From the NCBI GenBank assembly GCA_964465355.1, contig CAYXJZ010000011.1, forward strand, positions 1-53,687: DNA of 53,687 bases, in the 5' to 3' direction. The DNA comes from JAABTL01 sp964465355 (GTDB lineage: Bacteria > Deinococcota > Deinococci > Deinococcales > Trueperaceae). The translations under genes were made by a program, and so were the position numbers. Shown here in pieces: positions 23,913-33,063 of the stretch. Each line of letters opens with the position of its first letter. The stretch's first letter is position 1. The notes beneath the pieces were generated by a model that ran no database searches, was not told where the DNA came from, and saw only the letters and a program-made list of their open reading frames with translations.

Positions 23913-24265
23913 GCAGCAACCCCATCCCCAGCGTCGAGGAAGCCCGCGCCGCCCTCCTTGCGATCGCCCCGACCTTCGTTCGGGGAACCATCCCGCTCGA
24001 CGGGACCGGTCAACCCCAGCTCCCGGCCGAGGTCCTGGTCCTCGACGTCATCAGCGCACCCGTCGTGAACGACTTCGACGACGAGATCGCCGAGGTGACC
24101 CTCCAAGTCACTGCCGGCGCCGAACGCCTCAAGCAAGCCAGCGACCTCATCACCACCGCGGAAGCAGTGATGAAGGGTTTGGGCTGGAAGCTCGTCGCGT
24201 ACCGAACCCTCCCGGCCGACGGCGCATTCCGCCAGGTCGCTGCCGACTTCACTCGTCTCCAGTAA
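23909..24265 (+). CDS. Tail terminator-like protein
   Basis: 118 residues from GTG. Alpha/beta sandwich pattern (EVLVLDVISAPVVNDFDDEI then AEVTLQVTAGAERLKQASDL). Placed between the gp10-like protein and the tail tube gene, as tail terminator proteins are. Confidence 0.6.
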   Translation: MSSNPIPSVEEARAALLAIAPTFVRGTIPLDGTGQPQLPAEVLVLDVISAPVVNDFDDEIAEVTLQVTAGAERLKQASDLITTAEAVMKGLGWKLVAYRTLPADGAFRQVAADFTRLQ

Positions 24266-24274
24266 GGGGGCCCC

Positions 24275-24715
24275 ATGTCCGTCAGCAAGCTCATCACCCG
24301 AGAGGGCGTGACCGTCAGCGTCGCCGAAGACAACAACGGCACGCCCAGCACCTACCAGCGCCTGGCCAGGGTCAGTGGCCAGGTGAACATCAACGACACC
24401 CGCAACAGCGTGCCCGTCACGGACTTCGATGTGCAGTTCGACGCCATCGTCGACCAGATCCGTGACGGCCGCACCGTCAGCCTCGCGTGGAACGCCAACC
24501 TCGTCCTCGACGACCCCGGCTACATCCTCGCTCGAGCCCAGTACGAGTCGGACAGCGACTGCTGGGTGCGGATCGAGGAGACCAGCCGCGACGGGTCGAT
24601 CAGTCGCACCCGGGAGTTCTTCGGGGGCTTCACCCAGTTCAACGAGACCCTGAACGAGAGCGGTGTCGGCACCGGCGCGTTCACGTTCACCGTCAGCGAC
24701 GTCGAAGGCTCCTGA
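24275..24715 (+). CDS. Major tail (tube) protein
   Basis: 146 residues. All-beta composition (VTVSVAEDNNGTPSTYQRLA, GRTVSLAWNANLVLD, GAFTFTVSDVEGS) and place before the chaperone and tape-measure genes identify the tube subunit. AAGGGGGCCCC precedes ATG. Confidence 0.75.
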   Translation: MSVSKLITREGVTVSVAEDNNGTPSTYQRLARVSGQVNINDTRNSVPVTDFDVQFDAIVDQIRDGRTVSLAWNANLVLDDPGYILARAQYESDSDCWVRIEETSRDGSISRTREFFGGFTQFNETLNESGVGTGAFTFTVSDVEGS

Positions 24716-24951
24716 TGGCCTTCGTCCGCAGCCTGCGGACGCTGGTGGATGGGAAGCCCACCTTGACCGGGATCGGCGCGCGGGTCACCAGGCGTGGCCT
24801 GCGCGTCGACATCCTCCACGCAGCCGGTCGAGTGCGAGCCGGGAAGGTGCGCGTCACCGTGCACACGGAACCCACGCAGCATCTCACCGTCGTCCTCCCC
24901 GAAGGCCTGGCGCCTGGCGCGTACCAAGACACCACCCTGGAGGTGGCATGA
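24715..24951 (+). CDS. Small basic tail-region protein
   Basis: 78 residues, beta-rich and Arg-rich (SLRTLVDGKPTLTGIGARVT). Starts one base inside the tail-tube stop. Possibly an accessory tail protein. No family recognised. Confidence 0.55.
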   Translation: MAFVRSLRTLVDGKPTLTGIGARVTRRGLRVDILHAAGRVRAGKVRVTVHTEPTQHLTVVLPEGLAPGAYQDTTLEVA

Positions 24952-25370
24952 ACGACCCTATCGTCAAACCCGCAACCGCGACGGTGACGCACTTCGGTGC
25001 CACCGTCCCCGTATCTGACCACATGCTCGTCGGCGAGATCGACGAGCTGCAAACCATCCTCACCGACACCACCACCACCGCACTCAGGAAGGACCTGCAA
25101 TGCTTCGCCGTCCTCGTCCGGTACCGGCTGGGCTTCGCGCTGGATCTCGACGAGGTCATGAAGCTGCCCTTGGACCGGGTGGCGTTCACGAAGGACCTCA
25201 GGCGGCTCCTGAGCCCTTTCACGCTCGCGCAGCGCGACATGTTCTACGAGAGCAAGGCCGCGCAGGCGCAGATGCTGACCAAGGAGCGCCTGACGGAGGA
25301 AGTGCAGATGCTCGAAGTGCTGCTCGAGCACATGCGGAAGCTGAGAGACGAAGCCGAGCCCGAGTCGTAG
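24948..25370 (+). CDS. Tail assembly chaperone, upstream frame (G-like)
   Basis: 140 residues, helical and acidic at the end. It sits just before the tape measure and is overlapped by a long open -1 frame that continues 344 bases past its stop, the hallmark of the G/GT chaperone pair of siphoviruses. The chaperone coats the tape measure during tail assembly. Confidence 0.75.
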   Translation: MNDPIVKPATATVTHFGATVPVSDHMLVGEIDELQTILTDTTTTALRKDLQCFAVLVRYRLGFALDLDEVMKLPLDRVAFTKDLRRLLSPFTLAQRDMFYESKAAQAQMLTKERLTEEVQMLEVLLEHMRKLRDEAEPES

Positions 25371-25714
25371 CCCTACTCGCAGCCTCCTACCCGAGCGTTG
25401 ATCCAGCTCGGATCGGGTGGTTGCCGGAACCCGTCTTCACCGCGCTCGTCGAGAACCTGCCCGAGGTCGAGAGTCGCCAGCACGCCAGTGTCGCTCAGCT
25501 CTCGTGGCTGGTGCACTCCGCACTGTCGAAGGAGCGGACCCAGGTGGCGGATTGGCTGCCTGGCTTCGCTCAGGTCACGCAGAACTACCGCGGTTGGAAG
25601 GGCCTCCCCATCGGGTGGCGGGCTGACATCGCGGTGGCAGTGAAGTACGGCTGGATGCGTCAGGAACTCCTCGACGCGGCGTTACAGGTCTCGGACTCGA
25701 AGGGTGGTGAGTGA
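25367..25714 (+). CDS. Tail assembly chaperone, -1 frame extension (T-like)
   Basis: The -1 frame is open from at least 25100 to the stop at 25712..25714. Its own protein-like part begins about ALLAASYPSVDPARIGWL and continues with AQLSWLVHSALSKERTQVAD. No ATG/GTG with a ribosome site starts it, TTG 25421 being the only weak option, so a G-T fusion by -1 slippage is likely. I find no canonical X-XXY-YYZ heptamer near the end of the upstream frame, so the slip site is unknown. The start given is just where the frames separate. Confidence 0.6.
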   Translation, partial: VALLAASYPSVDPARIGWLPEPVFTALVENLPEVESRQHASVAQLSWLVHSALSKERTQVADWLPGFAQVTQNYRGWKGLPIGWRADIAVAVKYGWMRQELLDAALQVSDSKGGE

Positions 25715-28458
25715 TGGCCCGCAGTGTGCTGGAGCAACTGATCGTCGAGCTGGGACTGGACGCGAGCGGGTACAAGGAAGGACTCGCTGGCGCAGAGCGG
25801 TCCACCGACCAATCCACCCGACGCATGAGCGTCAGTCTCCGCGGGATCGGGCAAGCGTTCGGGGTCGTCACCGGCGTCGTTGCTGGCGCAGCGGCTGGTT
25901 TCGTCGCCGCCGCCAACCGCGCTGCCGCCTTCGCTGATGACATCGACAAGGCCGCCCTGCGCACCCGCCTCAGCCGAGACAGCGTTCAGGAACTGCGGTT
26001 TGTCACCGACCAGCTCGGTGGGAGCTTCGGGAACATCGAGACCGCCGTTCAGGGCATGACCATGCGTCTCGCCGGAGCGGAGCAAGGCGCGGAACGACAG
26101 ACGGAGGCTTTCGCAAGACTCGGGATCCAGCTCAGGGACAACCAAGGCGAGCTGCGCGCCACCGAAGACCTGCTCTTCGACAGCCTCAGCGCCCTGCAGG
26201 GCGTGACGAACGAGACCGAGCGCAGCGTACTCGCGCAGGAGCTGTTCGGTCGATCCGCCGCCACCTTGGGCCCCATCCTCAGTGCTGGGGCGGGGTCGGT
26301 GGACGAGCTGCGGCAGAAGGCGCACGACCTCGGCATCGTCCTTGACGAGCAGCGCATCGGTGCACTGGTGGCGTACAAGGACGGTGTCAGCGCGATCAAG
26401 CGGCAGTTCCAAGCCCTCACCGTCGACGGTGTCGGTGCGCTGGTGCCGGTCCTGCAGCAGACGCTCGTGCCCCTCCTCCAGAACTTCGTGATGCCCGCCT
26501 TGCAGGGCGTGTCCAGGGACCTGCAGAACGCGACCGGCGACTTCGACGACCTGACCGACGGTCAAGCGCCGTTGGTGACCGCGGTGCAGGACACGATCGT
26601 GACGCTGGTGAACATGGGCGCGATCCTCGTCGGGCTGGGGCGCGTGTCTGCCGGAGCAGCGACGGTGCTCGCGGCTCCGTTCGCTGCCTTGGGCGACGTG
26701 ATCGGCCAACTCAGCGTCGGCCTGGTCGAGTTCGGGAGAGTGTACGAGCTGCTCCTTCGTCGGGACTTCCAGGGCTTCTGGCGTGCCATCCAGCAACGCC
26801 CGATCGACGTGCTCTTGCCTGCTGGTGGGCTGCAAGCCGCTGCTGAAGCTGCCGCTCGGCAGGCGCAAGCCGGCTTGGACGTGATGGGTGGCGGTTTCGA
26901 TCAGTTGCTGGACGTGTTCTCCGGCGCGTTGACCCAGCGGGTGCGGGATGCGTTCTCTCAGGGTGCCGCTACGGTGCTCAGTGGCGGGTCGGGAGGTGCA
27001 GGTCTGCCCTCGGGGGTCACGTCCTCCTCGGGTGGACCGGTTGTCGGCAGCGGCTCGGGCCTCACACCGGCGCTTGAGCGCACGGTGGGGATGGTGTTCG
27101 AGGAGTTGGCCGACGTGGGCACCCAGAGCCTGCGCGAAGCCACCAGGCTCATCAGCGTCGGCGCTGACGAGGAGAAGACCCGCGTCGAGGACCTTCGGAC
27201 GCGCATCCGGCAGATCGAGACCACTCGCGCCGAACTCCTCCGCGACTTCTACGACGACGTCACCGATGCTCAGCTGGAGTACCTTGTCGACCGGCAACGT
27301 GAGCTGGAAGGTCAGTTGCAGGAACTGCTGCGCCCTACCAGGGCCACTGTGCCTCTACCCGGCGCCATCCTCATGCCCCAAGCGCCAGGGTCAGGGACGC
27401 TACCCGCCGCGCTGTCGGCCCCGGTACCCCTGCCGTTCCGGGACCTGCCGGTGGGCGGGACAACCTCTGTGGTGGCGGCCATGGACCCTGCGGCTATCGA
27501 AGCCGCACGAGCAGAGCTTGCCGCTTTCCAAGCGGCTCTCGAGGAACTCGGTCGAGCCGGTCGGGAACAGTCCGTGTTCCAGCGAGAGCTCGCGGCTGCA
27601 ATCGCTGACCCGTTCGGGACGGCGGAGCGAGACCGCCTCAGAAGCCAGAGAGCAGCGCGAGACACCCGAACGCAGGAGTTCAGCGCCGCAGCAGCCGCAG
27701 CGGCAGCCGCGGCAGAGCAAGCGCAACGGGACCTGAACAACTACGGACTCTCCCTCGAGGAGCTGGCTCGAAGGGGGCGCGAAGCCGCAACGGAGCAGCG
27801 CGAAACAGCTCGGGCACACGACGAGCTAACGGCGGCATTAAGGCGCCAGAAAGAAGAGATCCAGCAGGCGAACTACAGCCCAGCTTGGGACCCCTTCGGT
27901 GATTGGTCTCCGCCCGTTCGTTCTCGACGGGACTTCGGCGGAGGCGTCATCAACGACTCTGCCGGGAGCGGCGGCTTAGCCAAGGCTATCGCCGCGCAAC
28001 GTGAGTCCATCACGGGCAGTGGGGTGGAGTTCGCACAGACGATCGTGCAAGCAGGACGTACCTTCCTCGGGCTCATCGACGCGATCGAGTCTGGTGATAC
28101 GCGAAGCGTTATCGAACAGGGCTTCAACCTGTTCGGGGACATCGGCGCAGCGGTCTTGCCCGGCTTCGGCGCATTGATCAAGCTCGGTACGGACTTCTTT
28201 GGCAGCATCTTCGGTCGCCTCTTCGGTGGTCCCCGCGAGGACCAAGTTCAGTCCCGCGCTGCCGGCGCAGCCACGCGAGGTGCACCGAGCCTGGAGCTGA
28301 ACCTGAGCGTTTTCCAGAACATCCAGACGCTCTCGCTCGCGGCCAGCGACCGCGCCCAGGTCGACGGGTTCCTCAACGACACCGTCGACGCCGTCCTCGG
28401 CGTCATTGAACGCACCATCATCCCCAGGCTCGATCGCCTGGAGGAAAGGCTCGCCTGA
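25714..28458 (+). CDS. Tail tape measure protein
   Basis: 914 residues, the longest protein of the element. N-terminal PhiETA/TP901-type tape-measure start (VELGLDASGYKEGLAGAERS), hydrophobic segments at about 45-65 and 290-330, and long Ala/Glu/Arg-rich helices (about 450-500 and 590-720). Its length predicts a tail of roughly 130-140 nm by the usual 1.5 angstrom per residue rule. ATG 25714 overlaps the previous TGA. Confidence 0.92.
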   Translation: MARSVLEQLIVELGLDASGYKEGLAGAERSTDQSTRRMSVSLRGIGQAFGVVTGVVAGAAAGFVAAANRAAAFADDIDKAALRTRLSRDSVQELRFVTDQLGGSFGNIETAVQGMTMRLAGAEQGAERQTEAFARLGIQLRDNQGELRATEDLLFDSLSALQGVTNETERSVLAQELFGRSAATLGPILSAGAGSVDELRQKAHDLGIVLDEQRIGALVAYKDGVSAIKRQFQALTVDGVGALVPVLQQTLVPLLQNFVMPALQGVSRDLQNATGDFDDLTDGQAPLVTAVQDTIVTLVNMGAILVGLGRVSAGAATVLAAPFAALGDVIGQLSVGLVEFGRVYELLLRRDFQGFWRAIQQRPIDVLLPAGGLQAAAEAAARQAQAGLDVMGGGFDQLLDVFSGALTQRVRDAFSQGAATVLSGGSGGAGLPSGVTSSSGGPVVGSGSGLTPALERTVGMVFEELADVGTQSLREATRLISVGADEEKTRVEDLRTRIRQIETTRAELLRDFYDDVTDAQLEYLVDRQRELEGQLQELLRPTRATVPLPGAILMPQAPGSGTLPAALSAPVPLPFRDLPVGGTTSVVAAMDPAAIEAARAELAAFQAALEELGRAGREQSVFQRELAAAIADPFGTAERDRLRSQRAARDTRTQEFSAAAAAAAAAAEQAQRDLNNYGLSLEELARRGREAATEQRETARAHDELTAALRRQKEEIQQANYSPAWDPFGDWSPPVRSRRDFGGGVINDSAGSGGLAKAIAAQRESITGSGVEFAQTIVQAGRTFLGLIDAIESGDTRSVIEQGFNLFGDIGAAVLPGFGALIKLGTDFFGSIFGRLFGGPREDQVQSRAAGAATRGAPSLELNLSVFQNIQTLSLAASDRAQVDGFLNDTVDAVLGVIERTIIPRLDRLEERLA

Positions 28459-29006
28459 TGGCCACCCTCACGATCAGCAGCGGCATCTACATCGGCGCCT
28501 GGCAACCCAATGAGGGCATCAACCAGGGCTGGTTCGACCCGAGCCCGCTGACTCAGTTCACGCAGTTCAGCCTCACCAGCGCCAACAGCGGCATCAAGCA
28601 AGGGCCGCAGGCCATCGTCGGCCACGCTGACCTCTTCGACGAACCCGTCGCCTTCGAGTTCGAGCGCCGTACCCGAGACACCCTCACCAGCGCTCTGGCG
28701 GCCGTCGCGGTCAAAAACCTCATGAACGGCCGCACCCGCACGACCCTCTCGGGCTTCCGAGACGCCGCCGTAGTGGCAGGCTACCTGGCGCGGTTCCAGT
28801 GGCACGAGCGCCGCAACGCTCAAGGCGACGCCGGCCAGGCCTTCGACATCTGGGGGATCTGCCAAGTCGTGCAGCCAAGCGTGCGGGGTGCTCAAGAACG
28901 CATGACCTTGCTCGTGCGCCCTTGCGACGCGCTGTGGTGGGTCGGAACGGGCACGGTGATGGTGACCCCGGCTGCCTACGCCGCCCTCGACCCAGGTGCC
29001 TCGTGA
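28458..29006 (+). CDS. Distal tail-like protein
   Basis: 182 residues. Beta-rich start (ATLTISSGIYIGAWQPNEGI) with a central Arg/Asp region. It directly follows the tape measure, the usual place of the distal tail (Dit-like) protein. No specific motif recognised. Confidence 0.55.
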   Translation: MATLTISSGIYIGAWQPNEGINQGWFDPSPLTQFTQFSLTSANSGIKQGPQAIVGHADLFDEPVAFEFERRTRDTLTSALAAVAVKNLMNGRTRTTLSGFRDAAVVAGYLARFQWHERRNAQGDAGQAFDIWGICQVVQPSVRGAQERMTLLVRPCDALWWVGTGTVMVTPAAYAALDPGAS

Positions 29007-31537
29007 GCATCCACATCGAGAACTTCGCTGATCAGACCGTAGGCGTGCAGCCCACGGGATGGGTTTTGACTCGAGCGGTTGGCCCCACCGTGAACTTGCG
29101 GACGCAAGTCCGATCCGGCTTCGGTGGAGACCAAGCCGCCGTCACGGAGTTCCCAGCAGGCGCGAGCTACACGGGCGGGTTCATCAGCGGACGCCGCGTG
29201 TGGGAGTGGCAAACCCCACCCCCGAGCTCGAATGGTGACGTCCTGGTGCAGTTCACCATCGTCAACGCGTACAGCATCACCACCGACCAGCAGCAACAAC
29301 TCGACTGGGGCATAGGCATCCGATGCGACGATGCAGTGAACAGCGGGTACGTCCTCAGGAAGGACGCCGCGCAGGGCGACCTCGAACTCCTACGCTTCGA
29401 GGTGACGGCTGGCGCTGGGATGGTGTTGGGTACCGCCAGCATGCCACCCATGCCGGATGGGGCGTACTGGGCTCGTCTGCGGGTGGTGGAGGGGGGTGGG
29501 GGGACGCAGGTCCTCGCTCGCGTGTGGTCCGCCAGTGTGGCGGAACCCGGCGCGTGGATGATCGACGAAGTCGATGCCGTGGGTGTCCGCCCGATGAGTG
29601 GCTTGCCCTCCATCATGTCGGGTGGGTTCAGTACGAACAACTTGGCTGATGACCCCCCTGCGGAGCTGTGGTTTTCGTACGTTCGTTATGAGGCTGGCTT
29701 CGACCCTCCCGCGCCGATCTACCCAGGTCGGCAAGATGCCAGGGACCGTCTCCGATCGGCGGTGAGTGAAGACACCGGTAGCCTCCTTGACGCGGTGCAG
29801 GCTATCCCAGTCGACGCCAGGGTCACGGAGGCCTACACGCGCTCGCAGTTCCTCGAACCACAGGTCCTCACCCTCTGGCGGGAAGCGCTCCGCGACAAGG
29901 ACGGGCCGCCGGACTTCGCCTACTACCCGCGACCCAGGCAGAACGTGCTCGAGGAGAGCCAATACGACGGTGTCACAGTCCTCAGCCGCCTCCGGAACTA
30001 CTACCCGCCCCGCGTCTTCGCCACCACAGCCGAACTCGGCCTGCCAGACCCCGCCACAGCCCAAGAGCTTGTCACGTTCCTGCTCCAGCAATGGGCCGCC
30101 GACGTGCCATGGCTGACCTACAAACCCGTACCGGACCTGCGGCTGCGCCTGCCAGGCTTCACGCCCAACGACTACGGGCCTGAGGACGGCCTCGTCACCA
30201 GCCACGTTTTCGCCTTCCCCCAGGGCCGCGACGACCGCAGGGACGCCCTGACCATCATCGAGGACCTCCTCAGCCCCTTCCCTGGTGCAGTGGCCAGGCA
30301 GGCGAGCGATGGCGACCTCATCATCGTCACTCCCTACGGGCCCGACGCCGATCAGACCCCCTTCCTTCGCCTGAGTGGCCACGACGCCTACAGCGTCAGC
30401 CGCGGCGACCCCGACCCCTACAGCGTCACCAACCGCGCCACCTACAGCTCACAGGGGTGGGAGCGGCACGAAGAAGTCGCGACCATGCAGCCGGCCTGGT
30501 TCCAAGTCGGGTGGGGCGGCCAGTTCGGGCGACCGACCTGGTACACGCCCCCCGGAGACCGCCTCAACCTCCAGCCCACCGACGACGGCACGGGCGTCCT
30601 GCAAGAGAGCCTGGACGAGCACGGCCCCTTCAACGACCAGGTGCCGCAGCTGTGGCCGATCGCCAGCACTGCCATCCCAGCCGGCACCGGCATCAGCCTT
30701 CGCGATGGCAGCAGCAACCCAACCATCACCGCTGCCTGGAGTCGCTACGTCGGCGACAGCCTCGACGGCACCGGAACGGGCACCATCGTCCTACTCGAAG
30801 ACGAGATCCCGTTCGACGGTCACTGGCGCACCACCTTCCGCTTCCAGGAGACGGCCACCAGCGGGGAGGCCATCCGCATCACCGTCGACTGCCGCTGGAA
30901 CGCCATTCTCGAAGGCGTTGAGTTCCGGTTCCGGCAACCGCTGAACCTGCACAGCACCTGCTTCCTCGGCACCTGCCGCGGCTGGGTGGTCGAGTTCACC
31001 CTCAACGACTCGAGCGTGGCCTACGCGCCCGGCAGCATCAACACCGGCACCTACGGCGTCATCGACACCCTCGACCCCGAGAACAGCGATGTGCTTCCTG
31101 GCGAGGGCGGCGTCAACGCGATCGAGGTCTCCCAAGCCGCCTTCGGGATCCTCGAAGCCAACGTCCGCATCCGCGGCTACGTGCTCAGGCCCGACATCCT
31201 GGCCCAGATCGCGCAAGCCCACGTCGTCGAGAACATCACGCCCAAGGTCACACGCGAGCTGGAGATCAGCATCTTCAGCGGCTTGCGCGTGCAGTTCGAC
31301 CACATCGGTCGCCTCACCGAGCTACCCAACACCGACGTCGGCCACCTGACAGGGGTGACTTACCGAGACGACTTTGAAGCCGACCAGTTGGCGAAGACAA
31401 CGCGGGTCGAGGTGCGGGACTACGCGGCTCCGGGCGCCATCGACACGACCACCGTCTTCCTGACCCTGCTCAATGGCTCTTACTGGCAGTTCGTCGAACC
31501 GCCGATGCTGCCCATCGCGTCGCTGGAGCAAACATGA
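29003..31537 (+). CDS. Large tail-tip protein with N-terminal lectin-like region
   Basis: 844 residues from GTG 29003. The first 230 residues are beta-rich (WVLTRAVGPTVNLRTQVRSG, WARLRVVEGGGGTQVLARVW) like a concanavalin-type domain. The middle and C-terminal part (ILAQIAQAHVVENITPKVTR, FDHIGRLTELPNTDVGHLTG) resemble tail-hub/Tal proteins. Likely central fibre or baseplate hub with carbohydrate contact. Assignment by position and composition. Confidence 0.6.
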   Translation: MSIHIENFADQTVGVQPTGWVLTRAVGPTVNLRTQVRSGFGGDQAAVTEFPAGASYTGGFISGRRVWEWQTPPPSSNGDVLVQFTIVNAYSITTDQQQQLDWGIGIRCDDAVNSGYVLRKDAAQGDLELLRFEVTAGAGMVLGTASMPPMPDGAYWARLRVVEGGGGTQVLARVWSASVAEPGAWMIDEVDAVGVRPMSGLPSIMSGGFSTNNLADDPPAELWFSYVRYEAGFDPPAPIYPGRQDARDRLRSAVSEDTGSLLDAVQAIPVDARVTEAYTRSQFLEPQVLTLWREALRDKDGPPDFAYYPRPRQNVLEESQYDGVTVLSRLRNYYPPRVFATTAELGLPDPATAQELVTFLLQQWAADVPWLTYKPVPDLRLRLPGFTPNDYGPEDGLVTSHVFAFPQGRDDRRDALTIIEDLLSPFPGAVARQASDGDLIIVTPYGPDADQTPFLRLSGHDAYSVSRGDPDPYSVTNRATYSSQGWERHEEVATMQPAWFQVGWGGQFGRPTWYTPPGDRLNLQPTDDGTGVLQESLDEHGPFNDQVPQLWPIASTAIPAGTGISLRDGSSNPTITAAWSRYVGDSLDGTGTGTIVLLEDEIPFDGHWRTTFRFQETATSGEAIRITVDCRWNAILEGVEFRFRQPLNLHSTCFLGTCRGWVVEFTLNDSSVAYAPGSINTGTYGVIDTLDPENSDVLPGEGGVNAIEVSQAAFGILEANVRIRGYVLRPDILAQIAQAHVVENITPKVTRELEISIFSGLRVQFDHIGRLTELPNTDVGHLTGVTYRDDFEADQLAKTTRVEVRDYAAPGAIDTTTVFLTLLNGSYWQFVEPPMLPIASLEQT

Positions 31538-32007
31538 ACATCCTGGATCCGAACGTCACCCCCATCACCAGCCTCCAGCCTGGAGACCAGCTCTACGTCG
31601 CTCGACCTGGCCCGCCTGCGCAGGATTGCCGCATCGACACGGAGTCGCTTGAGGAGCAGTTCGGTGGCGGAGGCGGCGGCGGTCCGCTGACCATCAACGC
31701 CCAGACCGGCACCACCTACACCCCCGTCCTGGCTGACGGCGACGGCAATACCTTGGTCACCTTGGCCAACGGGGCCAACATCCTCGTGACCATCCCGACG
31801 AACGGCGCCGTCGCGTACCCGGTTGGGACGGTGTTGGTGTTCCGTCAGATGGGCGCCGGGCAGGTGCTGATCGAGGGTGACACCGGCGTGACCATCAACG
31901 GTGTCACGCCAGGCGATGAAGTGCTGACCGACGCGCAGTACCTGTCCCAAGGCGTGCTGGTGCAGCACGCCACTGACGTGTGGTCGCTGACGGGGTGGGT
32001 GGAGTGA
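31534..32007 (+). CDS. Tail fibre-like protein with Gly linker
   Basis: 157 residues. An N-terminal part with PGDQLYVARPG, a run of eight or nine glycines (about 44-52), then a beta-solenoid-like domain (TLVTLANGANILVTIPTNGA, VLIEGDTGVTINGVTPGD) as in short appendage proteins. Starts at ATG inside the previous stop. Confidence 0.55.
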   Translation: MNILDPNVTPITSLQPGDQLYVARPGPPAQDCRIDTESLEEQFGGGGGGGPLTINAQTGTTYTPVLADGDGNTLVTLANGANILVTIPTNGAVAYPVGTVLVFRQMGAGQVLIEGDTGVTINGVTPGDEVLTDAQYLSQGVLVQHATDVWSLTGWVE

Positions 32008-32516
32008 GCGCCCTTGGGCTCCTGACCTGGTTCGGGATGCCACGGCCTGGGGGCGGGCCACCCGCAACAGAGCGCATCTTCCAGTCACCGACCGTCACCA
32101 CCGCAAGCCCCAACACCGACGGCTCTCAGGTTGGGTACACCATCACGCCCACCACCGACCTCACGCTCTACGCACTGCGGGTGCATCTAGGCTCGAACAG
32201 CAACGGCGAGGTGCTGCGCGTCTGGCGGCAGAGCGACACCACAGTGCTCGGTGACGTCACGGTCAACGCCTTAGCCGACGACTGGGTCGAGGGCGTGCTG
32301 TCTTCACCTGTTGACCTCGACGAAGGCGAGGCATACGTCATCACGACCCACAGCGGCAACTTCCGCACCTGGTACTCCATGAGCCGCGTGGCGCAGACGT
32401 GGTCGACCCTGATCACGCCCGGCGCCGGGCGCCTTGGTGCAGGCACCGGCTTTCCCGGAACGACGAATGCCAACAACGTCTGGGGCATCATGGACGGCAT
32501 CATCGCTACGCGGTAG
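32004..32516 (+). CDS. DUF4082-like beta-sandwich tail protein
   Basis: 170 residues from GTG. TLYALRVHLGSNSNGEVLRV, VNALADDWVEGVLSSPVDLD, GEAYVITTHSGNF form a jelly-roll pattern similar to DUF4082 domains. Last gene before a strong terminator, so probably the most distal tail appendage. Could bind host surface glycans. Confidence 0.6.
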   Translation: MSALGLLTWFGMPRPGGGPPATERIFQSPTVTTASPNTDGSQVGYTITPTTDLTLYALRVHLGSNSNGEVLRVWRQSDTTVLGDVTVNALADDWVEGVLSSPVDLDEGEAYVITTHSGNFRTWYSMSRVAQTWSTLITPGAGRLGAGTGFPGTTNANNVWGIMDGIIATR

Positions 32517-32543
32517 CAGCAGGGAAGTAGCACACATCTTGGC

Positions 32544-32570
32544 CCCCGCTTCGGCGGGGTTCTTCCTTTG
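32544..32570 (+). terminator. Intrinsic terminator after the tail genes
   Basis: CCCCGC pairs with GCGGGG around a TTCG tetraloop, followed by TTCTTCCTTT. Standard intrinsic terminator. Confidence 0.85.
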
Positions 32571-32587
32571 GTCCCGAGAGAGAGGCG

Positions 32588-32764
32588 GTGCCCGTGGACT
32601 TCCTGCTCATCCGTGGCGAGAGGGTGGAGTGCGAGACCTGCCACAGTCACGTCTACTGGCAAGAGCACCCGCCCGCCATCGTCTGCACCGTCTGTCCGAG
32701 CGCAATCCCCATAGAGGAGGTGCCATGCGAGCACTTCTCTACTTCGCAGCCGCCTGCTTCCTAG
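32588..32764 (+). CDS. Small zinc-ribbon protein
   Basis: 58 residues from GTG 32588 after GAGAGAGAGG. VECETCHSHVYW and IVCTVCPSA form two Cys-x-x-Cys knuckles. Overlaps the next gene by 40 bases. Unknown role. Confidence 0.5.
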   Translation: MPVDFLLIRGERVECETCHSHVYWQEHPPAIVCTVCPSAIPIEEVPCEHFSTSQPPAS

Positions 32765-33063
32765 TGGGGGCGCTCCTACCGCGACCTGAGCCGTTCGTGC
32801 AGCCAGTCCCATGCAACCCCGACATCACAGCCGCAGCGCCAGACCACACGGCGACGTGCTACGTGCTCGACCTGCCGCCGTTGGACGCGCTACAGGCCAT
32901 CGAGGCAGGCGTCGACCGCGCTAGGGGCACTTGGGTGGGAGCTTGGGAACCCTACGGCGACCTCATGCTCGGCAGGGCACTAGAGCCGGATGTGGGGGTG
33001 ACGCTCGTGAGGCTGAGCGACCGACAGGCCGGGCTAATCGTGCTCGTGGAAGGAGGGCCATGA
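32725..33063 (+). CDS. Exported small protein, possibly spanin-like
   Basis: 112 residues, AGAGGAGG before ATG. N-terminal signal or anchor (RALLYFAAACFLVGALLP) followed by a Pro-rich linker and a compact domain with one Cys pair (VPCNPDI, ATCYVLD). It stands right before the endolysin, so it may aid lysis. Inference only. Confidence 0.5.
   Translation: MRALLYFAAACFLVGALLPRPEPFVQPVPCNPDITAAAPDHTATCYVLDLPPLDALQAIEAGVDRARGTWVGAWEPYGDLMLGRALEPDVGVTLVRLSDRQAGLIVLVEGGP

Noticed and set aside
25660..27297. Minus-strand ORF of 545 codons over the tape measure
   Set aside because: Shadow frame; His/Gln/Glu-rich, no fold-like pattern, tape measure on the plus strand is certain.
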